Part shown: positions 1-9,709 of the stretch, one piece after another
How positions within the stretch are numbered: position 1 is the first letter of the stretch
How the letters are laid out: every line of letters begins with the position of its first letter
Source of the DNA: Janthinobacterium sp. SUN073
GTDB lineage: Bacteria; Pseudomonadota; Gammaproteobacteria; Burkholderiales; Burkholderiaceae_D
Reading direction: 5' to 3'
Assembly: GCF_030397665.1 (NCBI RefSeq)
Contig: NZ_JAPUBT010000005.1
Span: forward strand, 248,001 to 312,000
Length of the DNA stretch: 64,000 nucleotides
Notes under the pieces: generated by a model
What the model saw: only the letters and a program-made list of their open reading frames with translations
The model's database searches: none
Told to the model about the DNA's origin: nothing
Position numbers and translations under genes: made by a program

Positions 1-456
1 GCAGCCGATGTAGCTGGCGCCGACCGCCAGTTCCACCTCGTGACGCAGGCGCACGCAAGCCTGGTCGAAGAAAATGCTTTCCTGCGGCAGCCACTCGATG
101 GCGGCGCCGGCACCGGCACGCAGCGCAATGTGCTGGCCCGAGACATGGCCATTCGCGCGGTACCACTTGGCGGCGCCGGGAGAAGTAAGCAAGGCATGCG
201 CGCCTGCGCCCACGGTGGCGTTGACGGCCAGCTGGTCGCCACCCACCACGCCGCCGGGCGGATGGATGATGATGGCGTGGCAGACGGCATCGCCTTCCGG
301 GTACAGGGGTTTTTGCACGCGCAAAGGGCCGCTGTGCGTGCGCTCGACGAGGCGGCTGACGCCATCATGCAGTGCAAAGCCCAGACGCAAATGCGCCTGC
401 CAGGCGCCGTGCGCGCTGGGCTGTGAAGGCATGACTGGATAGGTACTGTCTGGCAT
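1..456 (-). CDS. ureD: Urease accessory protein UreD (5' part, cut by the window edge)
   Basis: Reading the minus strand from ATG at 456 gives 152 codons with no stop, so the gene runs off the left edge. The translation carries the UreD hallmark PPGGVVGGDQLAVN, followed by LLTSPGAAKWYR and EWLPQESIFFDQA, which are typical of UreD/UreH. UreD works with UreF and UreG as a chaperone loading nickel into apo-urease in the cytoplasm. In betaproteobacteria ureD is usually the first gene of ureDABCEFG, so the structural genes probably lie to the left. No good Shine-Dalgarno precedes ATG 456 or the next ATG at 432, so the start is uncertain. A sigma-54 promoter and an NtrC-like palindrome lie just upstream. 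Confidence 0.9.
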   Translation of the reverse strand, partial: MPDSTYPVMPSQPSAHGAWQAHLRLGFALHDGVSRLVERTHSGPLRVQKPLYPEGDAVCHAIIIHPPGGVVGGDQLAVNATVGAGAHALLTSPGAAKWYRANGHVSGQHIALRAGAGAAIEWLPQESIFFDQACVRLRHEVELAVGASYIGC

Positions 457-488
457 GCGGGGCAATCGCGTAAATAAGCGATTACCTA

Positions 489-504
489 AGCAGGATATGT
501 GCCA
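489..504 (-). promoter_or_regulatory. Sigma-54 (RpoN) promoter upstream of ureD
   Basis: The minus strand reads TGGCACATATCCTGCT, with a further C before it (YTGGCAC). GG at -24 (503-502) and GC at -12 (491-490) are exactly 10 nt apart, as sigma-54 promoters require. The only departures from TGGCACG-N4-TTGCW are A for G and C for the first T. The predicted start near 478 leaves a leader of about 22 nt before ATG 456. Confidence 0.75.
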
Positions 505-552
505 GCGTCAGGGGAAAGAAAAGTGAGCATCCTGCACCGCGCCGCTGCGGAC

Positions 553-567
553 GCACCGGCATGGTGC
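553..567. promoter_or_regulatory. NtrC-like enhancer palindrome
   Basis: GCACC-GGCAT-GGTGC is a perfect match to the enterobacterial NtrC consensus GCACY-N5-RGTGC. It is centred about 80 bp upstream of the predicted sigma-54 start of ureD. A weaker tandem copy with one mismatch (GCACC-N5-GCTGC) lies at 534-548. The pairing with a sigma-54 promoter suggests urease is switched on by nitrogen limitation. It also sits just past the 3' end of the GGDEF-EAL gene, so it is in non-coding DNA. Confidence 0.6.
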
Positions 568-592
568 ATCGGCCGCACCGCGGCGTGGATGC

Positions 593-2797
593 TCAGGCCA
601 CGGCCAGGGTGCGCCGTTCACGCAGCAAGGCCGTGAATGGCGCGGCAGCCAGGGGCCGGCTGAAATAATAACCCTGCATTTCGTCGCAGCCGTGTTCCGT
701 CAGGAAGTCCACCTGTTCGCGCGTTTCCACGCCTTCGGCGATGACGCGCATGTCCAGGTTGTGTGCCAGCGAGATGACGGAACGGGCGATGGCCGCGTCG
801 CTGCTGCTGGTGGTGACGTCGTCGACGAAGGATTTGTCGATCTTCAGCACGTCGATGGGAAAACGCTTCAGGTAGCCCAGGCTGGAATAGCCGGTGCCGA
901 AGTCGTCGAGCGAAATGCCCACGCCGATATCCTTCAGGCGCGTCAGCGCCGCCACCGCCTTGTCCGGATCGCCCATCACCGTGCTTTCCGTGATCTCGAT
1001 ACCCAGGCAGGCGGGCGCGATGCCGTATTTACGCAATACCGCCTCGACGAAAGGCACCGTGCGATCCTGCGCGAACTGTTTACCAGACAGGTTGACGGCC
1101 ACCTTGATGCTGCCCAGGCCTGCGTCGTGCCAGGCGCGGATTTGCGCGCAGACGCTTTCGAGCACCCATTCGCCGATGGCCGTGATCAAGCCGTACTCCT
1201 CGGCCAGCGCGATGAACAGGCCGGGCGGCACCTTGCCCAGCACCGGGTTATCCCAGCGCAGCAAGGCTTCCGCGCCCAGCATGGCGCCCGTGTGCAAGCA
1301 CATTTGCGGCTGGTAATGCACGGTGAATTCATCGCGACCGATGGCGCCGCGCAACTGCTGCTGCATGGCCAGGCGAGCGCGGATATCGCTGCCCATGCGC
1401 TCCGTGAAGAAGGCGTAATGGTCGCGCCCCATTTCCTTGGCGCGCACCAGGGCCGTGTCGGCGTGGCGCAGCACGTCGTCGAGGCTGTCTCCATCGGCCG
1501 GGCACATGGCGATGCCGATGCTGGTGGTCAGCGCCAGGCGCTCGCCACCGACACTGAGCTCTTCGCGCAAGCCGGCCAGGATGGTTTGCGCCAGCGCCAG
1601 CGTGCGGCCCAACAGGGCATCGTCCTGCAGCAGGATCTGGAATTCGTCGCCGCCCTGGCGTACCACGGTGTCGCCCTCGCGCACGCAGCCGGACAGAAAA
1701 CGCGCCACCACTTGCAGCGCCTTGTCGCCCACGGCCTGGCCGTGCGAATCGTTGATGTTCTTGAAGCGGTCCAGGTCCAGGCACATCAGCACCACTTGCT
1801 GGCTGTCGCGCAGGGCGTTGGCGCGCGCCTGTTCGAAACGCTCGCGCAGCAGCACGCGGTTCGGCAAGCCCGTCAGCGCGTCGTGGTAGGAGAGGAAGTC
1901 GATCAAGTGCTGCTCGGCCTTGCGTTCGCTGATATCGAGGAAGACGCCCACATAGTTTACGACGGTGCCGTCCGGGCCATGCACGGTGGACACGCTGAGC
2001 AAACAGGGATAGGTGTCGCCGCTCTTGCGCCGCGTCTGCACTTCGCCCGACCAGCAGCCGCTGCTGCGCAAGCCCTGACGCAAGGCCAGCAGCACCGCTT
2101 CGCCCGTGTATTCGGCGTGCAGGCGCATGATGTCCGTGCCCACCACTTCCTGCGCCGCGTAGCCGGTGATGCGTGTAAACGCGGGATTGGCGGTGACGAT
2201 GACGCCGGCCGGATCGGTGATCAAAATGGCGTCCTGGGTGGCTTCGAAGACCTGGCCGGACAGGCGCAGCAATTCTTCGTTGGCGCGGCGAATCTGCACT
2301 TCGCGCGCCAGGGTGCTGGCCACCTGTTCCAGTTCGGCCGTGCGTTCGGCCACGCGCCGCTCCAGGTTGGCGCGCTCCTGCGCCAGCTGCAGCTGCGCCC
2401 GCGCCAGGCGCACGTGCGCATCGGTGCGGGCCAGGATTTCCTCGGCCTGGAAGGGCTTGGCGATGAAATCGACGGCGCCCAGCGCAAAGCCGCGCACCTT
2501 GTCGTCCGTATCGTACTGGGCCGACAGGAAAATCACCGGCACCTGGCGCAGGGACGGTATCTCCTTCAGGCGGCGGCAGACTTCAAAGCCGTCGAGGCCC
2601 GGCATGCGCACGTCGAGCAGGATCAGCTCCGGCGGGCGCGCCTGGGCCGTCCACAGGGCCAGTTCACCGTTCGGTGCCTGACGCACCGCATAGCCGGCGC
2701 CGCCCAGCAAGTCGCTCAACAACTTCAGCGAAGCCGGTGTATCTTCAACGATCAGTACTTCGCCCTTAGCATTCACTTCGGAAAAATCGCGGTGCAT
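593..2797 (-). CDS. Response regulator with PAS, GGDEF and EAL domains (c-di-GMP turnover)
   Basis: A 734-residue soluble protein. Receiver domain, residues about 14-130, with phosphoacceptor Asp62 in LILLDVRMPG; a coiled-coil-like linker; PAS, about 175-290; GGDEF, about 300-465, with intact RQGGDEF; EAL, about 475-725, with intact GAEALLRW and DDFGTGYSSL. Both cyclase and phosphodiesterase motifs are complete, so either activity is possible; the net output cannot be told from sequence. It follows two histidine kinase genes on the same strand and is the obvious partner for one of them, since the nearer kinase (2973-5138) lacks a receiver. No membrane segment is seen. Confidence 0.9.
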   Translation of the reverse strand: MHRDFSEVNAKGEVLIVEDTPASLKLLSDLLGGAGYAVRQAPNGELALWTAQARPPELILLDVRMPGLDGFEVCRRLKEIPSLRQVPVIFLSAQYDTDDKVRGFALGAVDFIAKPFQAEEILARTDAHVRLARAQLQLAQERANLERRVAERTAELEQVASTLAREVQIRRANEELLRLSGQVFEATQDAILITDPAGVIVTANPAFTRITGYAAQEVVGTDIMRLHAEYTGEAVLLALRQGLRSSGCWSGEVQTRRKSGDTYPCLLSVSTVHGPDGTVVNYVGVFLDISERKAEQHLIDFLSYHDALTGLPNRVLLRERFEQARANALRDSQQVVLMCLDLDRFKNINDSHGQAVGDKALQVVARFLSGCVREGDTVVRQGGDEFQILLQDDALLGRTLALAQTILAGLREELSVGGERLALTTSIGIAMCPADGDSLDDVLRHADTALVRAKEMGRDHYAFFTERMGSDIRARLAMQQQLRGAIGRDEFTVHYQPQMCLHTGAMLGAEALLRWDNPVLGKVPPGLFIALAEEYGLITAIGEWVLESVCAQIRAWHDAGLGSIKVAVNLSGKQFAQDRTVPFVEAVLRKYGIAPACLGIEITESTVMGDPDKAVAALTRLKDIGVGISLDDFGTGYSSLGYLKRFPIDVLKIDKSFVDDVTTSSSDAAIARSVISLAHNLDMRVIAEGVETREQVDFLTEHGCDEMQGYYFSRPLAAAPFTALLRERRTLAVA

Positions 2798-2972
2798 GTA
2801 GCAGTTCTCTCAGCTTTGGATGAGGCGCGGCGGTCGATTGCCACGCTGGACAAGACATTTCTTTTGCGATGAACTACGTACTATCATCATAATCTTTATT
2901 GCAATTTAGCACCATCCATCCACGGCACTTAGTCCGTCTTTTCATCGAATCCGATGTTGTCAGCCCACACTT

Positions 2973-5138
2973 TCATGTATGCGCCAGCGCGCCCTCGCTC
3001 TCCAGCAAGACGCACAACTGACGGTACTGGTGCTGCTCGAGCATGGCCTGCAGCGGCACCAGCAACGGTGCCGCTGCAGGCGACAGGGCCGCCAGCAGCT
3101 GCGCCACCCTGGCCAGGTTCAATTCGCGCAGCGCCACCAGCAAGGCGGCGCGCTCTGCCCCGGCCAGCAGCAGCAAGTCTTGCGCCTGCAGCGCCGGCGG
3201 CACAGCCGCCTGCGCCGGCATGGCCGGCGGCACGAGAGCCGGCACTGGCGCCTGTGCCGCCTGCGCGGGTATGCTGAAGCGGAAGGTGGCGCCCTGCCCC
3301 GGCATGGACTCCAGCGTCAGTTCGCCTTTCATCAACTGCACGAATTCGCGCGAGATGGCCAGGCCCAGGCCCGTGCCATCCTTCGGTCCCGCGCTGTCGG
3401 CCTGCACGAAGGGTTCGAAGATGCGCTGCTGGTCTTCCAGCGCGATGCCGATGCCCGTGTCGCTGACGGCGAACGACAGCATCCATTGATCGCCATCGCG
3501 CCGCTCGCCGCGCACGCGCAAGGTGACCTCGCCGCTGCCGGCGAACTTGACGGCATTCGACATCAGGTTCAACAGCACCTGGCGCAAGCGCGTCGCATCG
3601 AGCAGCACCGCCGCCGGCAGGTCCGCGCAATCGAGGCGCAGGGCCAGTCCCTGCTGCTCGGCGCGCATGTCCAGCATGTCCATCACTTCCTGCAACAGGG
3701 GCGCCAGCGCCACCACGGTCGCCTGAGCCTGCAAGCGCCCCGCCTCGCCCTTCGACAGTTCGAGGATTTCATTGATCAGGGTGAGCAAATGATTGCCGGA
3801 GCGGTGGATGATGGCCAGGTTGCGCTTTTCATCGTCCTGCATGTTGGGCGAGGCGGCCATCAGGCGCGAAAAGCCGATCACCGAATTCAAGGGCGTGCGC
3901 AGTTCATGGCTCATGTTCGCCAGGAAGGTGCTCTTGGCGCGGTTCGCCGCCTGCGCCTGACTGACGGCCACCGACAGGGCGTTCGTGCGCTCGGCCACCA
4001 GTTCTTCCAGGTGGTGGCGGTGGCGCAGCAGTTCCAGTTCGGCCTCGCGGTGCGCCGTGATGTCGTAGTTCGAGCCCACCAGGCGCATGGGCAAGCCCCG
4101 CCCGTCGCGGAAGATCACGGCATCGGCCTTGATGTAGCGGATGGCGCCATCGGGCCACAAGATGCGGTATTCGTGCGTGAACGCCTGGCCGGCGCCCAGC
4201 GCGGCGCGCAGGGCTTCCTTGGCCACCGGTACGTCGTCCGGCATCAGCGCCGCGCGCCAGATCGCCGCCGGCGACATGCTGCTGGCCGCGTCGGCCTTGA
4301 ACTGCGCGTACATCTGCTCATCCCACTGCAAGGCGTCGCTGATGACGTTCCAGTCCCAGATGCCGATGCTGGCCGCGCCGGTGGCCATCTGCACGCGCTC
4401 TTCGCTGCGCTGCAGGGCGCGGTAGCGGCTGTCGAGCAGCGCCACCATGTCGCGGATGGAGCGGTACAGGGTACGCAGCTCGCCCAGGAACCACGCTTTC
4501 GGCGGCGTGCCGAAGGCTTCGCCCTGCCCCGCCTTGACGCCCGCCGCGTACTGGCCGATCACCTTCAGGGGCTTGAGCATCAGGCACCACATGAGCAGCC
4601 AGATGCTGGCCACCAGGATCACGTCGAGCGCCACGATCATCGCACCGATGCCCAGCGCGCGCTGCCGCAGCTCCGCGTCCAGCAGGGCCGGCGTCGCGTA
4701 CACCGCAACGCTGCCGATGACTTGTCCGCCCACCGTCACGGGGCGCCGCTGCACCAGCCAGCCGGGTTCGGCGGACAGCGCGGAAAGGCTGTCGATGGCG
4801 CCGTCCGCAGTGCGGCGCAGGACCAGCGCCTCCTTGCCGATGCCCGGCGTGAGGGAGCTGGCCACCAGGTCGCGCTTGCCCAGCATGCTGCGCATGATGG
4901 CCTGCATCTGCTTTTCATCCAGGTTCCACAATGGCAGTTCGATGGCCACGGCCAGCTGGTCCGCGCTGACGGCCAGGCTGCGATGCAGGTGCTGCCAGCG
5001 CTGCTCGCGTTCGGACTGGTAAAACAGCACGGCAAACACCAGCAGCAGCACGGTGACGACAAAGGTCAGCGCCACGCTGACGGCCAGCACGATGGACACG
5101 CCGCCCAAACGGGCGCCTTTGGATGCGTTAAAAGTCAT
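2973..5138 (-). CDS. Membrane sensor histidine kinase with PAS domain
   Basis: The start at ATG 5138 overlaps the stop of the upstream kinase gene by ATGA, implying translational coupling; the longer open frame to 5186 would run into that gene. 721 residues: TM 13-40, a periplasmic loop, TM 164-188, a HAMP-like linker, PAS about 250-370 (IWDWNVISDALQWDE), HisKA with His411 in [11 protein letters not shown], HATPase_c with DTGIGIALEDQQ and GTGLGLAIS. There is no receiver domain, so phosphotransfer must go to a separate partner, plausibly the GGDEF-EAL regulator downstream. The last 70 residues (ending AMLEQHQYRQLCVLLESE) resemble the tail of the neighbouring 1021-residue kinase. Confidence 0.88.
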   Translation of the reverse strand: MTFNASKGARLGGVSIVLAVSVALTFVVTVLLLVFAVLFYQSEREQRWQHLHRSLAVSADQLAVAIELPLWNLDEKQMQAIMRSMLGKRDLVASSLTPGIGKEALVLRRTADGAIDSLSALSAEPGWLVQRRPVTVGGQVIGSVAVYATPALLDAELRQRALGIGAMIVALDVILVASIWLLMWCLMLKPLKVIGQYAAGVKAGQGEAFGTPPKAWFLGELRTLYRSIRDMVALLDSRYRALQRSEERVQMATGAASIGIWDWNVISDALQWDEQMYAQFKADAASSMSPAAIWRAALMPDDVPVAKEALRAALGAGQAFTHEYRILWPDGAIRYIKADAVIFRDGRGLPMRLVGSNYDITAHREAELELLRHRHHLEELVAERTNALSVAVSQAQAANRAKSTFLANMSHELRTPLNSVIGFSRLMAASPNMQDDEKRNLAIIHRSGNHLLTLINEILELSKGEAGRLQAQATVVALAPLLQEVMDMLDMRAEQQGLALRLDCADLPAAVLLDATRLRQVLLNLMSNAVKFAGSGEVTLRVRGERRDGDQWMLSFAVSDTGIGIALEDQQRIFEPFVQADSAGPKDGTGLGLAISREFVQLMKGELTLESMPGQGATFRFSIPAQAAQAPVPALVPPAMPAQAAVPPALQAQDLLLLAGAERAALLVALRELNLARVAQLLAALSPAAAPLLVPLQAMLEQHQYRQLCVLLESEGALAHT

Positions 5139-8100
5139 GCGTCTTCGCCCTGCGGTTCGCTGGCCAGCTGCGCCAGCAAGGCGCACAGCGGCTGGTACTG
5201 GTGCTGTTCCAGCATGGCGGCGATGTGCGCGGACAGCTGCGGCAGGCCGGTCGCCACGCCGGCCAGCACGATGGCGCTGCGCCGCAAATCGAGGGCTTGC
5301 ACCGATTCGAGCAGCGCCTGCCGTTCGGCCGCGCCCAGCTGGCCCAGCGCCTGCGGCAAGTCAAAGGCCGCCGCCGGCACGCGCGGCGGCGCGCCGGCGG
5401 TGCGCTGAAAGCGCACGCCCAGTTGCTGCTCAAGCATGGCGAACAGGTGTTCCTGTTCGATCGGCTTGCGCAGGAAGCCGTCGGCGCCGGCCGCCAGCGC
5501 CTCCTGCTTTTCTTCTTCGAAGGCGGAGGCGGTCATGATCACCAGGCGCGGTTGCACCAGCGCCGGCTGCGCGCGCAGCCAGCGCGTCAGCGCCAGGCCA
5601 TCCATGTCCGGCATGCGCCAGTCACTGAGCACCATGTCATAGCGCTGCGCCGTCAGCATGGCTTGCGCCTGCGTCCCGCCCGCCGCTTCCCGCAGCTGGA
5701 AGCCCAGCGGCGCCAGCAAGCCGGCCAGCAGCTTGCGGCAGTTGTCGTCATCGTCGACCAGCAGCACCATGCGCCCGCGCTGGCCCGGCGGCAGGCGCGC
5801 CACGCGGCCCGGTGCCAGCGCCGCGATGGCCGGCTGCTGCTGCACCGGCGCGCGCAGGTCGAAACGGAATACGGAGCCGGCCCCCAAGGTGGAGTCGACG
5901 CGCAGCTCGCCGCCCATCAGGCGCACGAATTCGCGCGAAATGGTCAGCCCCAGTCCCGTGCCGGCCTGCGCCACGGCGCTGTCGGCCTGCACGAACGGTT
6001 CAAAGATGCGCTCCAGGTCCGCTTGCGCGATGCCGCTGCCCGTATCGCGCACGGCGAAGGCCAGCGCCATCTGCCCACCTTCTGCCGCCTGGCACGCCAG
6101 CGACAAGGTCACGCTGCCCTGCTCGATGAACTTGAGCGCGTTCGACAGCAAATTGAGCAGCACCTGGCGCAGCTTCGCGCCATCGAGGCGCACCAGCGGC
6201 GGCACGCCGGAACGTTCGATCTGCAGCGCGATGCCCTGCTCGCTCGAGCGCATGCGCACCATCTCGAGCACCTCGTCGAGCAAACCATTCAAGTCCACGG
6301 GTCCCGTTTGCAGCTGCATGCGGCCCGCTTCGATTTTCGACAGTTCGAGGATGTCGTTGATCAAGGTTAACAAGTGGTGGCCGGCGCGGTTGATGATGGC
6401 CAGGTTATGCTTTTCTTCCTCGAACATGCTGCTCGAATCGGCCATCATCTGCGAAAAACCGATCACGGAATTCAAGGGCGTGCGCAATTCGTGGCTCATG
6501 TTGGCCAGGAAGACGCTTTTCGCGCGATTCGCCGATTCGGCCTCGGTGACGGCCACCGACAGGGCCGCCGTGCGCTGCTGCACCAGTTCTTCCAGGTGGT
6601 CGCGGTAGCCGAGCAATTCCTGCTCGCTGTGCTTGCGCTCGGAAATGTCGACGATGCCGCTGCGCACCAGGCGCCGGCCTTCCATGGGCAACTTGACCAG
6701 CCGCACCTCGCAGGGAAAAATGCTGCCGTCGGCACGCCGCACATTGCGTTCCACCAGGACAGGCTCGCCCAGCATGGCGCGGCGCAGATGCTCTTCCATC
6801 ATCAGCCCCAGCGGCAAGCCATCGGGCTGCTTGCCGGTATACAGGTCGAACGGCCCGCGTGCCAGCAGCGCTGCGCGCGACAGGCCCAGCATGCGCTGCG
6901 CGCTGCCGTTGGCGTCGACGAAGCGGTCCAGGTCCAGGTCGTACACCAGGATAGCTTCCGGCGCATGCTCGACCAGGATGCGGAAGCGCTGCTCGCTCTC
7001 GCGCGCCTCGCTCTCGGCGCGCCGCAGGCGCCGCCGCTGCAGCAGCAAGGCGCTCAGCAAGCCGGCCATCACGATGAAAACGCCGCCCACCAGCAGCACG
7101 GCGACGCGGTGCTCGTGCCACAGTTGCGGCGGCCGGTTGAAGAACAGCGTGTGCGGCGGCAGGCGGCTGATGTCCGCATCCCAGCGCTGCAGCTGGTCCC
7201 AGTCATACATGGGCACCGGACGGGCCGGCGGCAGCAAGGCGCCCGGCGCGGCGGGCGCCTTGCCCGCCAGCACAGCCAGCGACATCTGCGCCACCTGCTG
7301 CGCGGCCCCTTCGATGTGCAGGATGGAGCCACCCAGGATGCCCTTGCCCACCGTCGCGTTGTACATGCCAAAGGTGGGCACATTGGCCAGCCGCGCCAGT
7401 TGCACGGAAAACGGCACGGGCGTGGCGATGATGCCGGCCACGTCGCGGTTGACATTGCCCGCCACCAGCACGCTATCGGCGGGCAAGTGCGCCACCGCCG
7501 CGCGCATCTGCTCCAGGGTCAGGTCATCGAGGTAGCGCATGGCCACCTTGCCCTGCCACGCCAGCGCCGCCTGCTGCATGCTGCGCTTCAAGGCCTGGTC
7601 GGCTTCGCTGGTGCCGACGGCCATGACGATGGTTTTGGTTTCCGGGAACAGCGCCATGGCTTGCGCCAGGGTGCCGGGAAAGTCGACATTCGCCTTTTGC
7701 TGCCAGATGGCAGCCGGACTGCCGGCAGGCAAGGCCAAGCCCGAGGTGTTAATCGCCAGCACGGGCACGCCGCGCGCCAGCGGCGCCAGGTCCGACAGCA
7801 AAAAATCGAGCGCGGGCTGCTGCATGGCGATGATCAGGTCGGCCTTGCGCCCCATCATCTGGGTGTATCTTAAAAGCAACAAATCACGCATTTCGTTGCG
7901 CAGCGCCGGGTCGCCCTGGGTATTCAGGTTCAGGTGCTCGACCATGATGTCTTCGCTGGCCAGGCCCGCGGCCACCATGGCGGCCACATAGGTGCGCGTG
8001 TACGATTCCACGCCGGCGCGGCCATAATCGTAAGCGTTGAGGAACAGCACGCGCTGCCCCTGGTGCGGCGGCGCGACGGCCGGCGCCGCTGCCGGCAAGG

Positions 8101-8200
8101 CGACGCAGGGCGCGGCGACGCACAACGCCAGCAGCAATGCGCGGCAGCAGCGGCGCACCGCTGCCCTGCCCTGCCCACCGCCCGGCACATCACGCATCAT
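5135..8200 (-). CDS. Hybrid histidine kinase with periplasmic ABC-type substrate-binding sensor
   Basis: 1021 residues. Signal-like hydrophobic N-terminus 18-42; periplasmic region 48-350 resembling the ABC substrate-binding fold (RVLFLNAYDYG, DLIIAMQQPALDFL, VPVLAINTSG); TM 366-388; PAS about 405-520; HisKA with His570 ([13 protein letters not shown]); HATPase_c (GTGLGLTIS); receiver about 811-925 with Asp860 in MVLSDWRMPDMDG. The C-terminal tail (about 940-1021) contains AAMLEQHQYQPLCALL, shared with the downstream kinase. It presumably senses a small periplasmic ligand; the ligand is unknown. It is the first gene of a three-gene signalling cluster. Two adjacent Met codons make the exact start uncertain. 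Confidence 0.88.
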   Translation of the reverse strand: MMRDVPGGGQGRAAVRRCCRALLLALCVAAPCVALPAAAPAVAPPHQGQRVLFLNAYDYGRAGVESYTRTYVAAMVAAGLASEDIMVEHLNLNTQGDPALRNEMRDLLLLRYTQMMGRKADLIIAMQQPALDFLLSDLAPLARGVPVLAINTSGLALPAGSPAAIWQQKANVDFPGTLAQAMALFPETKTIVMAVGTSEADQALKRSMQQAALAWQGKVAMRYLDDLTLEQMRAAVAHLPADSVLVAGNVNRDVAGIIATPVPFSVQLARLANVPTFGMYNATVGKGILGGSILHIEGAAQQVAQMSLAVLAGKAPAAPGALLPPARPVPMYDWDQLQRWDADISRLPPHTLFFNRPPQLWHEHRVAVLLVGGVFIVMAGLLSALLLQRRRLRRAESEARESEQRFRILVEHAPEAILVYDLDLDRFVDANGSAQRMLGLSRAALLARGPFDLYTGKQPDGLPLGLMMEEHLRRAMLGEPVLVERNVRRADGSIFPCEVRLVKLPMEGRRLVRSGIVDISERKHSEQELLGYRDHLEELVQQRTAALSVAVTEAESANRAKSVFLANMSHELRTPLNSVIGFSQMMADSSSMFEEEKHNLAIINRAGHHLLTLINDILELSKIEAGRMQLQTGPVDLNGLLDEVLEMVRMRSSEQGIALQIERSGVPPLVRLDGAKLRQVLLNLLSNALKFIEQGSVTLSLACQAAEGGQMALAFAVRDTGSGIAQADLERIFEPFVQADSAVAQAGTGLGLTISREFVRLMGGELRVDSTLGAGSVFRFDLRAPVQQQPAIAALAPGRVARLPPGQRGRMVLLVDDDDNCRKLLAGLLAPLGFQLREAAGGTQAQAMLTAQRYDMVLSDWRMPDMDGLALTRWLRAQPALVQPRLVIMTASAFEEEKQEALAAGADGFLRKPIEQEHLFAMLEQQLGVRFQRTAGAPPRVPAAAFDLPQALGQLGAAERQALLESVQALDLRRSAIVLAGVATGLPQLSAHIAAMLEQHQYQPLCALLAQLASEPQGEDA

Positions 8201-8362
8201 TCGCCATGCCCATGCTTACTCCCGCCTGTCACCATGTTTCACCCATGCGCTGGCTGATCAGCCACCGACACTTACAAAAACATGATAACGTCAACTGCAG
8301 GGGCAAGTCTATTCCTTAGGGCAATCTTTTGACAATCCACCCGCTCACCACACCCAGCATCG

Positions 8363-9709
8363 TTACGCGGCGGTGCCGCTGATACCGAATAATTCCAGCT
8401 TCAGTCCTTTTATGCCGGACGGCACATAAATCGCAATCGCCTGGGCTTTGATCATGCTGTCATAAATACTGCCCTTGTTCTCGATCGAAAAGTAATACGT
8501 ATTGGGCCGCACCGGCACTTCAGCGGGAACCTGGGCCATATGACGCAACTCGGCACCCGGAAGTGCCCGGCCCAGTAATAGCTCGATATTGTCCGGAGAT
8601 GAAATCTTGAACTGCAACGGCACCGTGGCGACCAGTTCCAGCGCCGGCATATCGGCGTTTACCGCAAGACAGAGTTCGGTCTGACGGTCAATCCGCTTGG
8701 CATCGAGCAAGCCGTGATAGTGGGTGTTTTGTTGCGCGTCGTTCGATAGCGCGATCGGGAAGTAGCGCGACAGAAGCACCGTATCGATCAGGTCGCGAAT
8801 GATGCCATCGAGCTTGCCGAAACCGGGAGCCGCATCATCGTGAGAATAGGCCGGCAAATCGCTCAGTGTGTATTTTTTCGAAAACGTCATCAAGCCACCG
8901 GCCAATGCCATCAATTTTTCAAACAAATACACGGGATGGTGGCGCCGGTAACTGGCGCAATGACTGAGCGTGGCGCTGGCCGTGCTCAAGGTATTGAGCA
9001 TCCAGAACGAGGAAACATCGCCGCCATGAAATTCCACCGTATGGTTACCGGGCTGGCGGTGGCGGCTGTACAACGCTTCAATTTTCGCGCCCATGCGGTC
9101 GATCAGCGACTCGAGCATTTTCTGCAGCGTAGACTCGGCGCTGATGGTCAGGCCAGGTGGAATGAAGGAAGTATCGACTTCGAAGCCGCCGTTGCCGGCA
9201 CGGTACAGACGAATCACCGGGATGGCAAAGTAATCATTCAGGGGGTCCAGTTGCGACAGCAGGTACACGCGTTTTTTCAGGTAAGCCACCTCGATGCTGA
9301 CTGCTTCGCTGTACAGATCCGGAGTCTCGATATCGGCCTGGACATAGCGCGCGCCTGCGGAGCTCACATTGCCGCCATGTGCCTGCAGCGCCGGTAGCGC
9401 GGCATAAAAAGTAAAACTATGTTCGCTGGAAGGCAGCTTGGACAGATCCACAGCACCGGGCAATACATCGCCAAGCGGCGCCTCAAACAGCTCTCCATCC
9501 TGAAAGACAAGCGACATGGCATCCGCCCGCAGGCTATTGTTGGCCAGTGCATCCGCATTCCAGCTGACGCCATGCACGCCCCATAAATGGGGATTAATCA
9601 ACGAGGCCAGACGCTGCAGGCGCGCTTCATGGTAGCGGTCCAGTTGCTGGAATTGCTGGGGGCCGATGGCCAGGCCTTCGGACCAAAGTAATTTGGATGG
9701 CAATGTCAT
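8363..9709 (-). CDS. tssK: Type VI secretion baseplate protein TssK
   Basis: 448 residues from ATG 9709, chosen because GGAG lies 7 nt upstream; the in-frame ATG at 9721 has no ribosome site. The N-terminus LLWSEGLAIGPQQFQQLDRY is the TssK/VasE/ImpJ signature (the W-x-E-G-L and P-Q-H/Q-F block that builds the shell-binding shoulder), and the length fits the family. TssK is a trimer linking the TssFG baseplate wedge to the TssJLM membrane complex. It is divergent from tssF, with 174 bp between them. The membrane-complex and sheath genes (tssJLM, tssBC, clpV) are not in this window. Confidence 0.93.
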   Translation of the reverse strand: MTLPSKLLWSEGLAIGPQQFQQLDRYHEARLQRLASLINPHLWGVHGVSWNADALANNSLRADAMSLVFQDGELFEAPLGDVLPGAVDLSKLPSSEHSFTFYAALPALQAHGGNVSSAGARYVQADIETPDLYSEAVSIEVAYLKKRVYLLSQLDPLNDYFAIPVIRLYRAGNGGFEVDTSFIPPGLTISAESTLQKMLESLIDRMGAKIEALYSRHRQPGNHTVEFHGGDVSSFWMLNTLSTASATLSHCASYRRHHPVYLFEKLMALAGGLMTFSKKYTLSDLPAYSHDDAAPGFGKLDGIIRDLIDTVLLSRYFPIALSNDAQQNTHYHGLLDAKRIDRQTELCLAVNADMPALELVATVPLQFKISSPDNIELLLGRALPGAELRHMAQVPAEVPVRPNTYYFSIENKGSIYDSMIKAQAIAIYVPSGIKGLKLELFGISGTAA

